NCBI GenBank assembly: GCA_917880885.1
Contig: OU862928.1
Span: 39,544,962 to 39,608,961 of the forward strand
Origin: Limnephilus marmoratus
Lineage: Eukaryota; Arthropoda; Insecta; Trichoptera; Limnephilidae
Length of the DNA stretch: 64,000 bases
Reading direction: 5' to 3'
Position numbers and translations under genes: made by a program
Notes under the pieces: model-generated
What the model saw: only the letters and a program-made list of their open reading frames with translations
Told to the model about the DNA's origin: nothing
Databases searched by the model: none
Part shown: in pieces, positions 10,551 to 21,047 of the stretch
Layout: each line of letters opens with the position of its first letter
Position numbering within the stretch: position 1 is the first letter of the stretch

Positions 10551-10972
10551 TAAAAGATCAAGCAGCGAATGATGTAGTGGGTAAATTCGTATATTACAAT
10601 ATTTCTGAGTAGAAAAAACCTAATGCTTAAATTACCTTGGAGTAATCATAATTTTTATTATATTAATGTTAAACTTACGCGTAGATTTTTTGTTCCTCTA
10701 TAAAGCAATAAATTTTCATCAATTTATAATAATTCGATTAATCAGGGATTCCCATTGTATTGAATCGCCCTCGAGCTTTTAAGTCGTTTAAAAATCGAAA
10801 TTATACATCGAAATCTGCGCGAGTCGAATCAGTAAGTTTACGGTCCAGACTAAATCGACGTTATTAATGTGTTTTGCTCTACAGATCGGCATTATTTGGA
10901 AGCTGTACAGATACTATCTTGAAGGTGTTCAGGGTTATCATCAAATTATATAATTTCGTTTATATATTGAAA
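10551..10972. other. A+T-rich interval
   Basis: No repeat family or coding sequence is recognised. Confidence 0.35.
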
Positions 10973-11645
10973 CTAACTGGTTCCCGGCATGCGTTGCAAT
11001 GTAATATTCAAAGAAATAAATTGTTTCTCCCAGCATATCCTTTCGCGTGCGTCACCGTCCCCCTCCCCCTTCCGCGTTCCCCTTCCATCTTCCCCGCCTA
11101 CCTTCTCACCTCTCCCTCTCCCACATTTATATATCCAGTCCTAGTACATTCAGTTTTCAAACAGCTCGCGTGCCACCTATTTCAATTTTTTAATTCAAAT
11201 TTTCATTATATATATTTTTTTACATGAGCTCCACACAAGAGGCCTTGAAGAAAATGATATCCCTCAGGGCCTATGTCATCTTTGGGGATGCTGTGTGGAG
11301 GGTTTTTTTTAAGGGAAGGAGATGAGTGTTCTGGGAAGGAAAAGGGTTTAAGGTGTGGGTAGAAATCTGGGGTTCAGTGTGTCCTGGTCATCCGCCTCCA
11401 AGACCTAGACAAACCTCACCCCATAAACCCGGGCACCCCTGATAAATCACCAAACATAGCGCACCACTTAAGGTATATTACAAATATTCATTTTTGTATA
11501 TTATAAGAACAATCAATTTAATTTGGTACTTAACATAGGTACCTATTTAAAATATCTATAATTTAAAAAATCCAAAGACAATTCTTTTGTTACAAAAAAA
11601 CAGCTGCCTGCTAAATTCACATTTATCAAACGCGCAAACTGTCAA
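10973..11645 (-). mobile_element. Helitron family D copy split by an A insertion
   Basis: The plus strand opens with CTAACTGGTTCCCGGCATGC, then a C-rich tract and CAGTTTTCAAACAGCTCGCG. It breaks at 11213 and resumes at 11473 with TATTATAAGAACAATC, exactly as the copy at 7419 continues. The intervening family A copy is the later arrival. Confidence 0.65.
11213..11472 (-). repeat. Family A copy nested in Helitron D
   Basis: The tail (GAGCTCCACACAAGAGGCC), GGATGCTGTGTGGAGGG and CCTCACCCCATAAACCCGGG are present. The head stops at CACTTAAG. The body between the GTGTCC block and the CCAAGACCTAGACAAACC block is deleted. Confidence 0.78.
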
Positions 11646-11920
11646 ACGTGCGAAGTTAAAATAGTATGTAGTTAAATTTTCTGAAATTATCCAATTTTCT
11701 GCGCAACTTTATTACGTATTACGTATTAGAAAAATTAAATAAAAAAGATGAATGAAATAGGTAAAGTCGTTCTGAAGTTATGGCGTGACCAAGGAAAAAT
11801 GGATTCATTTATATATGTATATTGAAATATGTCATCATTTTACTAATTTCTATGGAAATATTATTTCGAAGTGTCATAATGTATTTTTTTAGATTTTTTC
11901 GTATATTTTTTACAATATAT
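11646..11920. other. A+T-rich interval
   Basis: No feature is recognised. Confidence 0.35.
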
Positions 11921-13016
11921 ACAGGGTGTCCGGGGGTAAAGTGCATTAACTTGAGGAGGTGATTCTACATGATGGTAGGAGTAAAAAAGATTAAGGCGAT
12001 CCACTAGTTCAGGAAAAAATCGAAATCGAAATTCACGCCCATTATGGGAGTTTAAAAATACTTGAGAAAAAGCTTTTGGAAAGGTTGGAAAAGGTATTTG
12101 AGAGTTTTGTTTTACAGGTTGATTTCGTAAAGGCCTGCAATAAAAAATATTAATTTCTGTTTTACGCATTGTTTAATGTAATATAACGGAAATTTAAAAT
12201 TGATTTCATGAAATCAAGCGACGCGGAGTGACGCGTCCATCTCCCGCTCAGTTCGGGGCGTGACTGAGGCGTGGCGACCGTGGCGCGGACAGTAGTTCTT
12301 CGGTGGACGCCACAGGGTTCACTTTGAAAAACCGAATTCGTCGACTAGCGGCCATATTGTAAAATAACAATGCGAAAAGGCATATTTTATTTTATTTTGG
12401 GAAGATTGGGTGTAAATATCAACTTTTTTTGCGATCATTATAAAATAAACGGAATTTGCTACATTATGCAAAAAACCATAACCGAAAAGGGGCTTATAAA
12501 TAGGAGAGTTTGGACTTGAAAGTGTGTTTTTTAGACCTTTTACTTTATTTTTTTATAGGCTTATTAAAAGACTTATAAAAAAAATGATCGATATTTTTAA
12601 GGGCCAAGGTATGTTCTACACGCAGTATTTAATTGAAGCATCTACAATACTTCTAAGCGATCAAATTTTCAAAACAAAAACATATGATTTTGTATGATTT
12701 TGCATTATTTACTATGGCTTCATCTTAACAACTTCTTCTGACATTTTTTTCCCATACAAAAAGACGTACCTACTAAAAATCTTTAGTGTGAGGTACGATC
12801 TTACTTGCTGAGAGCCTGCCGGGCGCCCGACTCGATTGTGATAGGCCCGTTTCGTAATAAATCTGGCCGCACACGCGCGCCGGTCTAATTTAATCTTTTT
12901 ACCTCAAAACTACCCCTAAAATTTGGAATTTAGAAAAAAATATTTTTCTTTTTTACTTGTACTGTTTTGTAGAATCACCTCCCGAAGTTAATGCACTTTA
13001 CCCCCGGACACCCTGT
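11921..13016. mobile_element. 1.1 kb TIR transposon without coding capacity
   Basis: The terminal inverted repeats extend about 50 bp: ACAGGGTGTCCGGGGGTAAA at the left and its complement at the right, both continuing through GTGCATTAACTT and GAGGTGATTCTAC with few mismatches. ATAT lies on both sides and could be the target duplication. The interior has a GC-rich block near 12215-12360 and no transposase frame, so it must be non-autonomous. Superfamily unassigned. Confidence 0.8.
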
Positions 13017-13696
13017 ATATTTGTTCTATGATTTGAAACAGCGACTGCTGGATTTATAGCTGAAGATCGTAACCCCTCAACCACGGAGGCTGTCTGATAT
13101 TTGTTCTCATTTAAAAGGTTGACTGATATTAAGTTCATAAAAAATGCTTTAACTTATATTTTTTAAGTGTCAATAAACAACAAATATAATACAAAAATTC
13201 CCGGACCTTCGCGATGACCCTACTCCAAAAAAGAACTTTATTGTTTTACGTTCAGTTTAGATCTGGAGGCTTCGAGTCCACACTGACCTTCTATGTCCTC
13301 TGTTCCCCTGGCCACTCCTTCGGGTATTTTTATTGTGTGTTTTGTGTGTTTGTCCGAGAGTTCAATGCACTGTTAAAAATATGTTAATCTGATTCTGCAG
13401 CGCCAAGCCAACGTTCGCATCCAAATTGTCCTCTCCGGTAGGTAGAGGTCTGTAGACAGTTGATTGTTATAGATGTGACATGGCTATGTGAACTGAACAA
13501 GTCTTCGGATGACGAATCAGCAAACAGTAACTAAATCTATGTATTCGTACGACACCATCTTTGATTCTGAAGTCGACAGTTTCAATTGTTTCAATGTTTG
13601 TGGCGGTAAATTGAAAAATCGAATTGAAAAGCTGTAAATGTAAATGACGTCAATTGGACAGTTCGACGCTCTATGTTGAAGTAAATAAGAGGCAAC
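13017..13696. other. Apparently low-copy interval
   Basis: Moderate GC sequence with no family seen elsewhere in the window. A weak resemblance to the RTE fragment at 22500 lies near 13440-13490. Confidence 0.35.
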
Positions 13697-14200
13697 TTTT
13701 TTTTATGTGAGTCTTAGCTGCTCCCGTCTTTGTTTTTTTTTACATGAGGTCCACACAGGAGGCCTTGAGGAAAATAATTCCCCTAAGGGCCTATGTCATC
13801 TTTGGGGATGCTGTGTGGAGGGTTTTTTTTAAGGAAAGGAAGGACAGGAGAGTTCTGGGAAGGAAAAGGATTTAAGGGGTGGATAGGAATCTGGGGTTCA
13901 GAGTGTCTTGGTCATCCGCCTCCAAGACTTAGACAAACCTCACCCCATGAACCCGGGCTCCCCTGCTAAATCACCAAACGTAGCGAACCACTTGGGGTGA
14001 CCTATGGCAGAGGTGTTGGTTATCCAATAAAGGTTCCCGAGACGGCGGTACCCATTTCCGCCTCCCAAATTGAAGGGATCCGTCTGGACGTCTAGATCCA
14101 GTGACACTATGTTGTGAGGCTAAAGGTAGTGGGGCGAGGAAGGAGATGGGGAAGAGGAAGGTGGTTATTTTTTATGTGAATACTGCACAAGAGTCAACTT
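13697..14200 (-). repeat. SINE F copy split by an A insertion
   Basis: The tail piece 13697-13730 (TTTTTATGTGAG, CTGCTCCCGTCT) is separated from 14080-14160 (CCGTCTGG, CTATGTTGTGAGGCTAAAGG). CCGTCT at 13724 and again at 14080 is a candidate target duplication. A second F tail (TTTTTTATGTGAATACTGCA) starts at 14169. Confidence 0.7.
13732..14079 (-). repeat. Family A copy nested in SINE F
   Basis: It runs from the poly(A) side (TTTTTTTTTACATGAGGTCC) to the head (CGCCTCCCAAATTGA), with the same internal deletion (no ACGGACGTATG block) as the copies at 361 and 11213. This points to a shared deleted subfamily. Confidence 0.82.
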
Positions 14201-14212
14201 ACAATTACCCTT

Positions 14213-14360
14213 ACAATATGGGAGGCGGTATGGGGAACGCCGCCCCGGGAACCATTTATTGGATAACCAACACTTCTCCATAGGTCACCCTAAGTGGTTC
14301 GCTACGTGTGGTGACTAGCAGGGATGCCCGGTTGATGGGGTAAGGTTTGTCCGGGTCTTC
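14213..14360 (+). repeat. Family A head fragment
   Basis: CAATATGGGAGGCGGTATGG opens the head in sense orientation. It runs through ACCATTTATTGGATAACCAA to GTTTGTCCGGGTCTTC and is 3' truncated. Confidence 0.78.
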
Positions 14361-14369
14361 TATATCTAT

Positions 14370-14625
14370 TTTCCAATTTCTTCCGTAGAACGAATTTCAA
14401 AAGTGACTATAGTACGGCCCGCCAGCCGTTTTAAATCGCACAAAAATATGTTTTCTTTGAATTTCTCGGCTTTTCTCTAATATATTTTACATGTATTATA
14501 CATATAAACAATCTTCTTCAATCACTCTATCTATTGGTGAAAACCGTATGAAAATCCGTTGCGTAGTTTAAAAGATTAACGCGCACAGGCATTTTGAGCG
14601 ACTTCATTTTATACTACGAGTATGT
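14370..14625 (-). mobile_element. Helitron 5' portion
   Basis: The plus strand has TATTGGTGAAAACCGTATGA and CATTTTATACTACGAGTATG, the reverse of a Helitron 5' end like that at 56709. The 3' end is not found. 14377-14410 also resembles sequence at 16235. Confidence 0.5.
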
Positions 14626-14924
14626 AATGATGATAATGATGATGATGAAGCTGATAATTTGTAAACCACGCCATATTTATTTAAATGGATAACTTATTTG
14701 ATGCATTTTCACTTTGTCGGGCTATGAACCTTTGTCCTCTGGGTCGAGAGGCAAAGGTCGTGTTGGTCTTAGAATTCATCAAAGATATCAAATGATGGAT
14801 GACCCTTCTCTCCCTTTTATTGCAAAGACCGTGACATGTTCTAAATAAACGATTGTTGTCAATTTTCAGTAGGAGATGGGTAACACAAATCCACGATAGT
14901 TGATCCCCTGACAGTTTTTTTGTT

Positions 14925-15330
14925 TTTTTTGTTTTTTTTTTATTTATTTATTTATTTTTTTTTAATCTATATAAGGTATGTTTACATTACATTATTCGAT
15001 GCCTGTCTCACTAGGGTATACCTGTGTTGAGACAGGCGTAGAGGTACATAAATGAGTATCATACATAAGAATATTTAATTATAACATAAGAATATTTAAG
15101 GTAAGATACATACTGATTTATACAATTCAAACAGAAAGATGATTAAAACTGAGGGTTAATATCATAAAGAGAGCATTATATAGGTGAAGGAAGAGAAGAA
15201 TCTATATAGGGAGTTATATTATACATATAGGATTTTACTTTTTTAAGTTCATTAATAAGGGTAAGGACATACGTGAGATGGTAATTCTGTCTATTTGTTA
15301 TCTATTTTACAGATTTTACAGTTGGCCCCC
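14925..15330 (-). repeat. LINE-C 3'-UTR and tail
   Basis: On the minus strand a hairpin is followed by sequence that ends in an (AAATAAAT)-type tail, seen as T/TTTA repeats at 14925-14975. No RT coding remains. The hairpin matches that of the LINE at 20590-20945 in loop and layout. Confidence 0.6.
15001..15037 (-). promoter_or_regulatory. LINE-C 3'-UTR hairpin
   Basis: GCCTGTCTCA pairs perfectly with TGAGACAGGC around a loop containing CTAGGGTATACCTGTG. The partner copy at 20597-20638 keeps the loop CTAGGG...CCTGTG but has a different stem sequence that still pairs. A role in template recognition by the LINE RT is inferred. Confidence 0.6.
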
Positions 15331-15390
15331 CGGCATGCTTATAAATAATATGCAATGGGTTTAGGGAAAATACAGTAGGTATATCTACTT

Positions 15391-15689
15391 AGGGCACGTA
15401 CCCATACTACGTGACCCACTTTTTGCAATTTTTAATCACCCCCCATCCCCCCCGGTGACCACGTGTAGTATATTCCAAGACCCCCCCCCCATACAGTTTA
15501 AATATGGTTTTGAATCATTTCTTGTGGAAAAAAAATTAAAAAGTTAATAAAAAAAATATAAAAAGATTTCTAGATTGACTACGTGATAAAAACCTAAGCC
15601 TCTCTCCCCCCCATTGTGACCAAGCGTGGTATTTTGAAGATCCCCCCTCTCCCCCCTAAACAGGTCACGTAGTATGGGTATGTTCCCTT
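15391..15689. repeat. MITE family L, copy 1
   Basis: The inverted ends are ACGTACCCATACTACGTGAC and GTCACGTAGTATGGGTATG. Runs of C (near 15440 and 15480) lie inside each end. There is no coding sequence. A second copy lies at 26096. Confidence 0.72.
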
Positions 15690-15779
15690 ACACAAAATAC
15701 AACCAAGTGTCCCCGAAGGGGTGTACAAAGAGGATGTACCGCCGAATAGCGAAAGTATAAAACATATTTTCATTCAAAT

Positions 15780-16130
15780 GCAGCAAACATAAAACTACTT
15801 GTCTGTATACTTCATAATGACTGGACAACTCCCGGACGGATTGCAATCTTTAGAGCACAGGCGTCGGGTGGGAATGCTATCCTTGTTCTACCTGTATTAC
15901 AATGGAAGATGCTCCGAGGAACTAGCATCATTGATCCCTTTGGCACCGGTGCACAGTCGAGAAACACGCCAAACGCATGCCCAACATTTGTATACGGTTG
16001 ACATTTGTCACATGAGAACGGGTCGTTTCTTCGACTCGTTTTTCGACTCAGCTCGGCTGTGGAATGATTTGCCGGCCTCTGTATTTCCTCCTTCCTACAA
16101 CATGGATCTCTTCAAGACCAATAAAAAACA
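15780..16130 (+). pseudogene. LINE-A RT C-terminal region
   Basis: A 123-residue frame contains LQSLEHRRRVGMLSLFY, YNGRCSEELASLIPLAP, TVDICHMRTGRFFDSF, then SARLWNDLPASVFPPSYN and MDLFKTN. This is the conserved end of Jockey/CR1-like LINE proteins, beyond the catalytic domain. The upstream RT is missing, and the sequence after FKTN is replaced by A+T-rich DNA instead of the usual LINE-A tail. It is a fragment and not a gene. Confidence 0.8.
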
Positions 16131-16621
16131 AATAATATTAATATTAATTAAAAAAATATTACAAATTTAATTAATCAATTACTTTAACTTAATATTGCAT
16201 TTTAAAAAAATCAAACAAAAAAATACTTTCTCTAACACTCTTTCCAATTTCTTTCATAGAACGAATATCAAAAATGACTACAAACATGCACTCTCGTGCA
16301 GAAGATTACTTACCAAATTTTATTTCTATTTTTATTTCAAGAAGAATAATGCTCACCAATGTTTATTTCATCTTCTTTAAATTTTCTTTATTTCTTAGAT
16401 AACTTGCAATTCTTATATTTTTATCTGTTTTTAGTTTTATTTATCCCTAAATATGTTATTTTTTTCTTTTCTCTTCTTATATTTTATTATCTGTTTATAT
16501 AAAATTATATTACATGTATGACTATCACAACACGGGCAATAGCCTAGTATGGTAGTCAAAAATGGCCAAAAATGTAACATTTAATCATTTATGAAATAAT
16601 AATTTTTTTTTTTTTTTAAAA
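16131..16621. other. A+T-rich interval with T run
   Basis: It holds no recognised gene. A T-rich run precedes the tail fragment at 16622. Confidence 0.35.
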
Positions 16622-16736
16622 TGTTCTTTCCTTCCTCTCCTCAAAAAGACCCTTCACACAGCATCCCAGATGACATAGGCCCCGAGGGAAATTATTTTCC
16701 TCAAGGCCTCCTGTGTGGAGTTAATGTAAAAAAAAA
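16622..16736 (+). repeat. A/LINE-A 3' tail in sense orientation
   Basis: This is a clean view of the shared tail. CTTCACACAG near 16651 pairs with CTGTGTGGAG near 16710. Inside, GGCCCCGAGG pairs with CCTCAAGGCC. AATGTAAAAAAAAA follows directly. The body is too short to say whether it came from A or LINE-A. Confidence 0.75.
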
Positions 16737-16839
16737 GCTCAGAATGAAATCAACTCTACACCTCCTTAGAAAATTCATTAAAAGTGATTAAAAATAAATG
16801 GTTAAGTAGGAGCTATCGCATTTGCACTACGATCTAGAA

Positions 16840-16978
16840 TCTAGATAAACCTCACTCCAGAACCCGGGCACCCCTAATAAATCACCAAAAGTAGCGAACC
16901 ATTGGGGTGACCTACGGCAGTGGTGTTGGTTATCCAATAACTGTTTTCCGGGGCGGCGGCACACACACCCGCCTTCCA
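16840..16978 (-). repeat. Family A head fragment
   Basis: It contains ACCCGGGCACCCCTAATAAA, GGTGTTGGTTATCCAATAAC and CACCCGCCTTCC. Only the head half is present. Confidence 0.75.
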
Positions 16979-17092
16979 TGACTTTGATTTAAAAATTACA
17001 TCGCTTTACAATTTATTTTAGGTTCTTTAAATAAATACTGCTTTGCAATTAAGTCTTTTTATAAGTATCAGACCCATGAAAACTGTTTTTAA

Positions 17093-17805
17093 GAGGGCAT
17101 TAACAGAGAAAGCCGGAAATACGTCATTTTCAAAAAAGTTTTTAGACGTATTGACTCTTTTCCACAAAAAATTATAAATGGATTTCAAAAGATTGTTTTT
17201 TTATCTAGTGAAGTTATGTAATAAATTTTTAGATTTTTTTTTAATTTTTAGTATAATAAGGTTATTCCATAGGTCGTTGGCAGATTTGTTAAATTTTCAA
17301 AAAAGTTTTTGTATTATACCACACCCATTTCAAATAATGTAATCATGCAGTAAAATAAATCAATACATTATCTAGCAGAGTTATGTATTAGAATTTTAAT
17401 TTTAGTTTCAATAAAATCATTAAAAAATATGTACGTACATGTGTTTCTTGACGAAAATTGGTCCATTTGTGTATTTATTTGCGCACTTACAAACTAATAT
17501 ATTTCAGATTTTTTTAACATTCTAATTAAGATTAGACATTATTGAAAAATAATAAATACTTATAATCAAAAAATAAGTACAAAAAGTACACTATTTTAAT
17601 AGTTTTATCATCACGCCTTTCAGCATTTTTGGATGAAGGTATAAATTAAAGCTAATTTGGATTGAAATAAATTCGATATTGAGTTATAATTTTAAAAAGC
17701 TGGTACGGAGAATAATTAATCTTTCTCATTGTAACCGCCCTGCACGATCGTAAGAACAACTTTCGACGAAATGTGGATTTTCGTCCGCTGGCTGGTTAAA
17801 CGCTC
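17093..17805. repeat. Family H element, full length
   Basis: TTAA lies immediately outside both ends (17089 and 17806). The ends AGAGGGCATTAACAG and, reversed, GAGCGTTTAACCAG form imperfect terminal inverted repeats. The 713 bp interior is noncoding. TTAA targets occur in piggyBac and Kolobok-type transposons, but I cannot choose between them. Confidence 0.72.
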
Positions 17806-18104
17806 TTAAGTTCAAAACTCCTGCTTACAAACCACTTTTATGTTATGGTTTTATTGTATAATGAGAAAAATTAAATTCTTTTGAAAATGGTCTTACATTT
17901 TTAGACATTAGGGCCTGAGATTCGCAAAATAAAATAAAATATTTTTTATTTTTCTGAGTTCGCTAATCATATCATTGAAAATAACCATAGTTTTGAAAAA
18001 AAATACAGGAATAAAAAATATTCTTCATATTAATCATAAAGGAAAACGTTTAGATAACTTAGAAGCCTTGGAAATAAAAAAAAATACCTTTTTTTTTTTT
18101 CACA

Positions 18105-18510
18105 GTGAATACCGCACAAGAATCTCAACTGCTCCCGTCTGGAGCCAGTGAGACTATGGCATCCCCAATTGGGGTATGTTGTGAGGCTGAAGGTAGTGGG
18201 GAGGGGAAGGAGGTAGGAAAAGAGGAAGGTTGGGAAGTGCTTGGCTATTCAGATCTGGTCACTAAACACGGCTAAAGCCATTTTCAATCAACGTTTCAAT
18301 TCTCAATGGTGGTCTTACACCAGGGCGATACTGATAGTATCTTCCACTCTGGAACATGCCGCAAATATACTATATATTATTTTTTTAAATGAATTAATTG
18401 TGAAATAACACAAATTAATCAAATAAAATTTATTTGCGCATGCCGGGTTCGAACCCGCCACCTCCGGATTGTGAGTCAAGAGTCTTACCCACTGGACTAC
18501 GGAGGTCGTC
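18105..18510 (-). repeat. SINE F, full-length copy
   Basis: The minus strand starts with a tRNA-like head (18436-18508: CCGTAGTCCAGTGGGTAAGA as A-box region, GGCGGGTTCGAACCCGG as B box, anticodon-loop-like CTCACAA). An A+T-rich linker with GTGTTATTTCAC follows, then a body with AGTGGAAGATACTATCAGTA and CCTTCAGCCTCACAACATAC. It ends with TTCACTGTG and a poly(A) run. Pol III transcription is inferred from the boxes. Confidence 0.78.
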
Positions 18511-18699
18511 GAAATTTAGTTAATTTAGTTTAGTTAATTTAGTCCTTAAAAATAATGAATCTATTTATCAACAAACAAAAAATATTGTCTTATAGCCCAA
18601 TCATGGATATGTTCCCCTACCCACCCACTCTTCATTAATACCTAGCAACGACTATAATAATACATTGTTCCCATCCATATTTCAAACCTGTCAAATCAG
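18511..18699. other. A+T-rich interval
   Basis: It begins with TTAGTTAATTTAGT repeats. No gene is seen. Confidence 0.3.
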
Positions 18700-18760
18700 T
18701 ATACATTTGCCCTGAAGAAGGAACGGTCGTTCTGAAACCGGTCGGATTTACTCAAATATA
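18700..18760 (+). ncRNA. Hammerhead-ribozyme-like core
   Basis: CTGAAGA (18712) and GAAA (18734) flank a hairpin with stem GAAC/GTTC (18721, 18729). CCGGTC follows. These are core elements of a hammerhead fold, as described in Penelope-like elements. Stem I cannot be drawn convincingly and stem III would be extremely short, so cleavage is doubtful. Confidence 0.3.
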
Positions 18761-18769
18761 AAAGTGGTT

Positions 18770-19261
18770 CAAACAAAGTTAAATTGTTTCATTTATCTAA
18801 AATAAATCGCTTTTTTGCAATGTTTTTTTTTACATAAATAGGAATTTAAACCTTATTGCCATCTACATAAGGAGTGTTATGAGTGACCTGATCCCCGAAT
18901 TTTATATGACGTGTATCATCACCTTAAATGTTTTTTTATGAAATTAAATGTGACTGTCTCCATTTTTCTTGAAATGTTTCTAAATGACCAAACTGGTATC
19001 TATCTATGTGATGGCGTACAGATGTAATATATCTTGGAGGAAGATAAACAAAGCAGTCTTTTGTGTATTACACTTTTGGCTTCTTAGTATTCTATTGGCT
19101 AACTTGTTACCACTTCACGTGAATCCTAAATTCCTGAGGCAACTTGACGTCATCGGTTCGATCGTCACTTTGGGTTGAATTACAAAAAGATCAAGTTCGT
19201 TCACTGAGAAAATTCGGCAACTAATTCGATGCTCTTGGAAATGCATATCTTAATTGTTTTG
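18770..19261. other. Low-copy-looking interval
   Basis: Short frames have no recognised domain. No repeat family is identified. Confidence 0.3.
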
Positions 19262-19400
19262 TTGAATAACCCGCGTACTGAAGTAATGTTATATTTCGCA
19301 TTAGTCAGAAGTACACTGGAATATTCCTCGCCAATTTGGAACCCGCAGTACAAAGTATACTCGTCCAAAACAAACTACATATTCCAATTCAACCAAAAAC
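19262..19400 (+). pseudogene. Non-LTR RT fragment
   Basis: One frame reads ALVRSTLEYSSPIWNPQY followed by KVYSSKTNYIFQ. The LVRS.LEY.S.IWNPQY signature is the thumb region of Jockey/CR1-like RT. It is followed by a family A copy in sense orientation. Confidence 0.68.
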
Positions 19401-19470
19401 CATAACAAAAACCGGGTCCTCAACAAATAAAACACTGAACATACCGATAACACACACCACACATGGTTAC

Positions 19471-19758
19471 AATTTGGGAGGGTATGGGTACCGCTGACAC
19501 GAGAACCATTTATTGGATAACCAACAACTTCGACATTGGTCACCCTAAGTGGTTCGCTGCGTTGGATGATTTAGCAAGGTGTCCGGGTTCATGATGTATA
19601 CAACTGTGGAAGGCATGGATTCATACGTCCGTTACTCCTGGACACCATGTCCTCCAGATTCCAACCTACCTCTCATACCCTTTTCCTTGCCAGAACTACT
19701 TCTCATTTCTTTCTCTAAAAATATCCAATACACAGCCCCCCCAGAAATGACGTAGGCT
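19471..19758 (+). repeat. Family A copy
   Basis: The head AATTTGGGAGGGTATGGG leads to TTATTGGATAACCAACAAC, then the body (ATTCATACGTCCGTTACTCC, CTCATACCCTTTTCCTTGCC). It fades out in the tail near ACACAGCCCC, and poly(A) is missing. Confidence 0.78.
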
Positions 19759-20404
19759 TAATAGACATCAATAAATGACTATCCGTTTGTCGTATTAATT
19801 TGATGTTTGAACGCAAATTTTCCTGCGACTGACATCTCTTAACGAGAATTACTTTGAAAAATGCACCGTCAGCTCTGGGGTTAGGATAACTACTACTACG
19901 GAGTTGTTGTCTTAACACAAGCGCAGTATTTAGCTCGTTAGCGCGTCACGAAATAATGCATTTAAGAAAACTGTCAAAATAAGTCGTATACGGCTGATTT
20001 CACGCGTTACGCTGTCGAAAATATACAGAATCACCCTTCTGGTGTAGTCACAAAGTACGGATAGAGCAAATTTAAACAACATTTGATCCAGAAAAGATAA
20101 GTTTAATTCCAAAATGACGTAAGACGTTGGGTTCAGATGTTGAGTTGACCAGGAGCGACCCGAGGTGTTGTTGTGTTTGTTTGGCAGTCGAGCAAGAAGA
20201 ACAGCGCTGGTTCAATTAATCAAACAGTAAGTACAATGGTCGTGATTACATACGAGTAAAGGCGGAACGAATTCTATTAATTAATTTATTGAAGATCTTT
20301 ACCTCAGAAGCAGGCAATTCATTTAATTAAGTTCCACGATGATGTAATCAAAGACTACACTTTTCAATTTAATTCAAGAATATAATCAAAGATAATACTA
20401 ATTT
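19759..20404. other. Unique-looking interval
   Basis: The stretch 20110-20226 is less A+T-rich and ends in AAACAGTAAGTACAATGG, where GTAAGT at 20227 would be a good splice donor. I cannot show transcription. No protein homology is recognised. Confidence 0.3.
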
Positions 20405-20512
20405 TAGTTTGTATTTGTAACTTTAGTAGAATTATTTTTATTTTTTTATTTTATTTTTAACTTTATGAGTAAAAACTCAAATTATAATATTAAATTAAAT
20501 GAAGACAATATA
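20405..20512 (-). repeat. SINE E 3' half
   Basis: TTTTTAACTTTATGAGTAAA, CTCAAATTATAAT and AATGAAGACAATAT match the copies at 44520 and 59590. It is cut short next to the LINE-C end. Confidence 0.6.
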
Positions 20513-20589
20513 TTTATTTTTTTATTATAGCGACTATATAAAATTTTTTTACAATCAAAATATAATGGTGAAATTAAGTATAAAGTATT

Positions 20590-20945
20590 GTATTTCTTAG
20601 TCCTCCTCACTAGGGGGTCCTGTGCCGAGGCGGACTAATGTTATTTAAATATAGTTCATTTGTCTTCTATGTCGTTTTTAGCGTCTTCGCCAGGGTTTTC
20701 TCATTGACCTCTTTAAGCCATATTTTTATTCTTGATTTATATTCAATTGGATTTTTTATTAGTTTTATGTCTTGGGGAAGGATGTTATGGAGTTTTGTTG
20801 CAAAGTATGTATAGTTTCTTTGTCCAAAAGTGGTTTTATAACTTGGAATATTTTTTATATAATTTTTATTCGATCTAGTGTTATGCATACACGGTCTAGT
20901 AGAGGATTCATTATTTTTGAAGAGCTTCAATAATATATTTTTGGC
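20590..20945 (-). pseudogene. LINE-C RT C-terminus with 3'-UTR
   Basis: An 87-residue minus frame includes NIPSYKTTFGQRNYTYFA, TKLHNILPQDIKLIKNPIEY and KSRIKIWL, the usual extreme C-terminus of a LINE protein. The stop is at 20667. A 3'-UTR hairpin follows at 20638-20597. It is 5' truncated. Confidence 0.7.
20597..20638 (-). promoter_or_regulatory. LINE-C 3'-UTR hairpin, second copy
   Basis: TTAGTCCTCCTC pairs with GAGGCGGACTAA with one mismatch around CTAGGGGGTCCTGTG. It corresponds to the hairpin at 15001. Confidence 0.6.
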
Positions 20946-21047
20946 ATATATTTGCTGTACATTTGGTACGTCAAAGCTATTGAAAAGACAATGTTGGTAG
21001 GTGTTAGTCGAAGTATAGTACAGTTAAAAGTGACAAAATTGGATATA

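Noticed and set aside
18436..18508. Functional tRNA gene on the minus strand
   Set aside because: The acceptor stem does not pair, and a second copy at 28173 shares the same SINE body.
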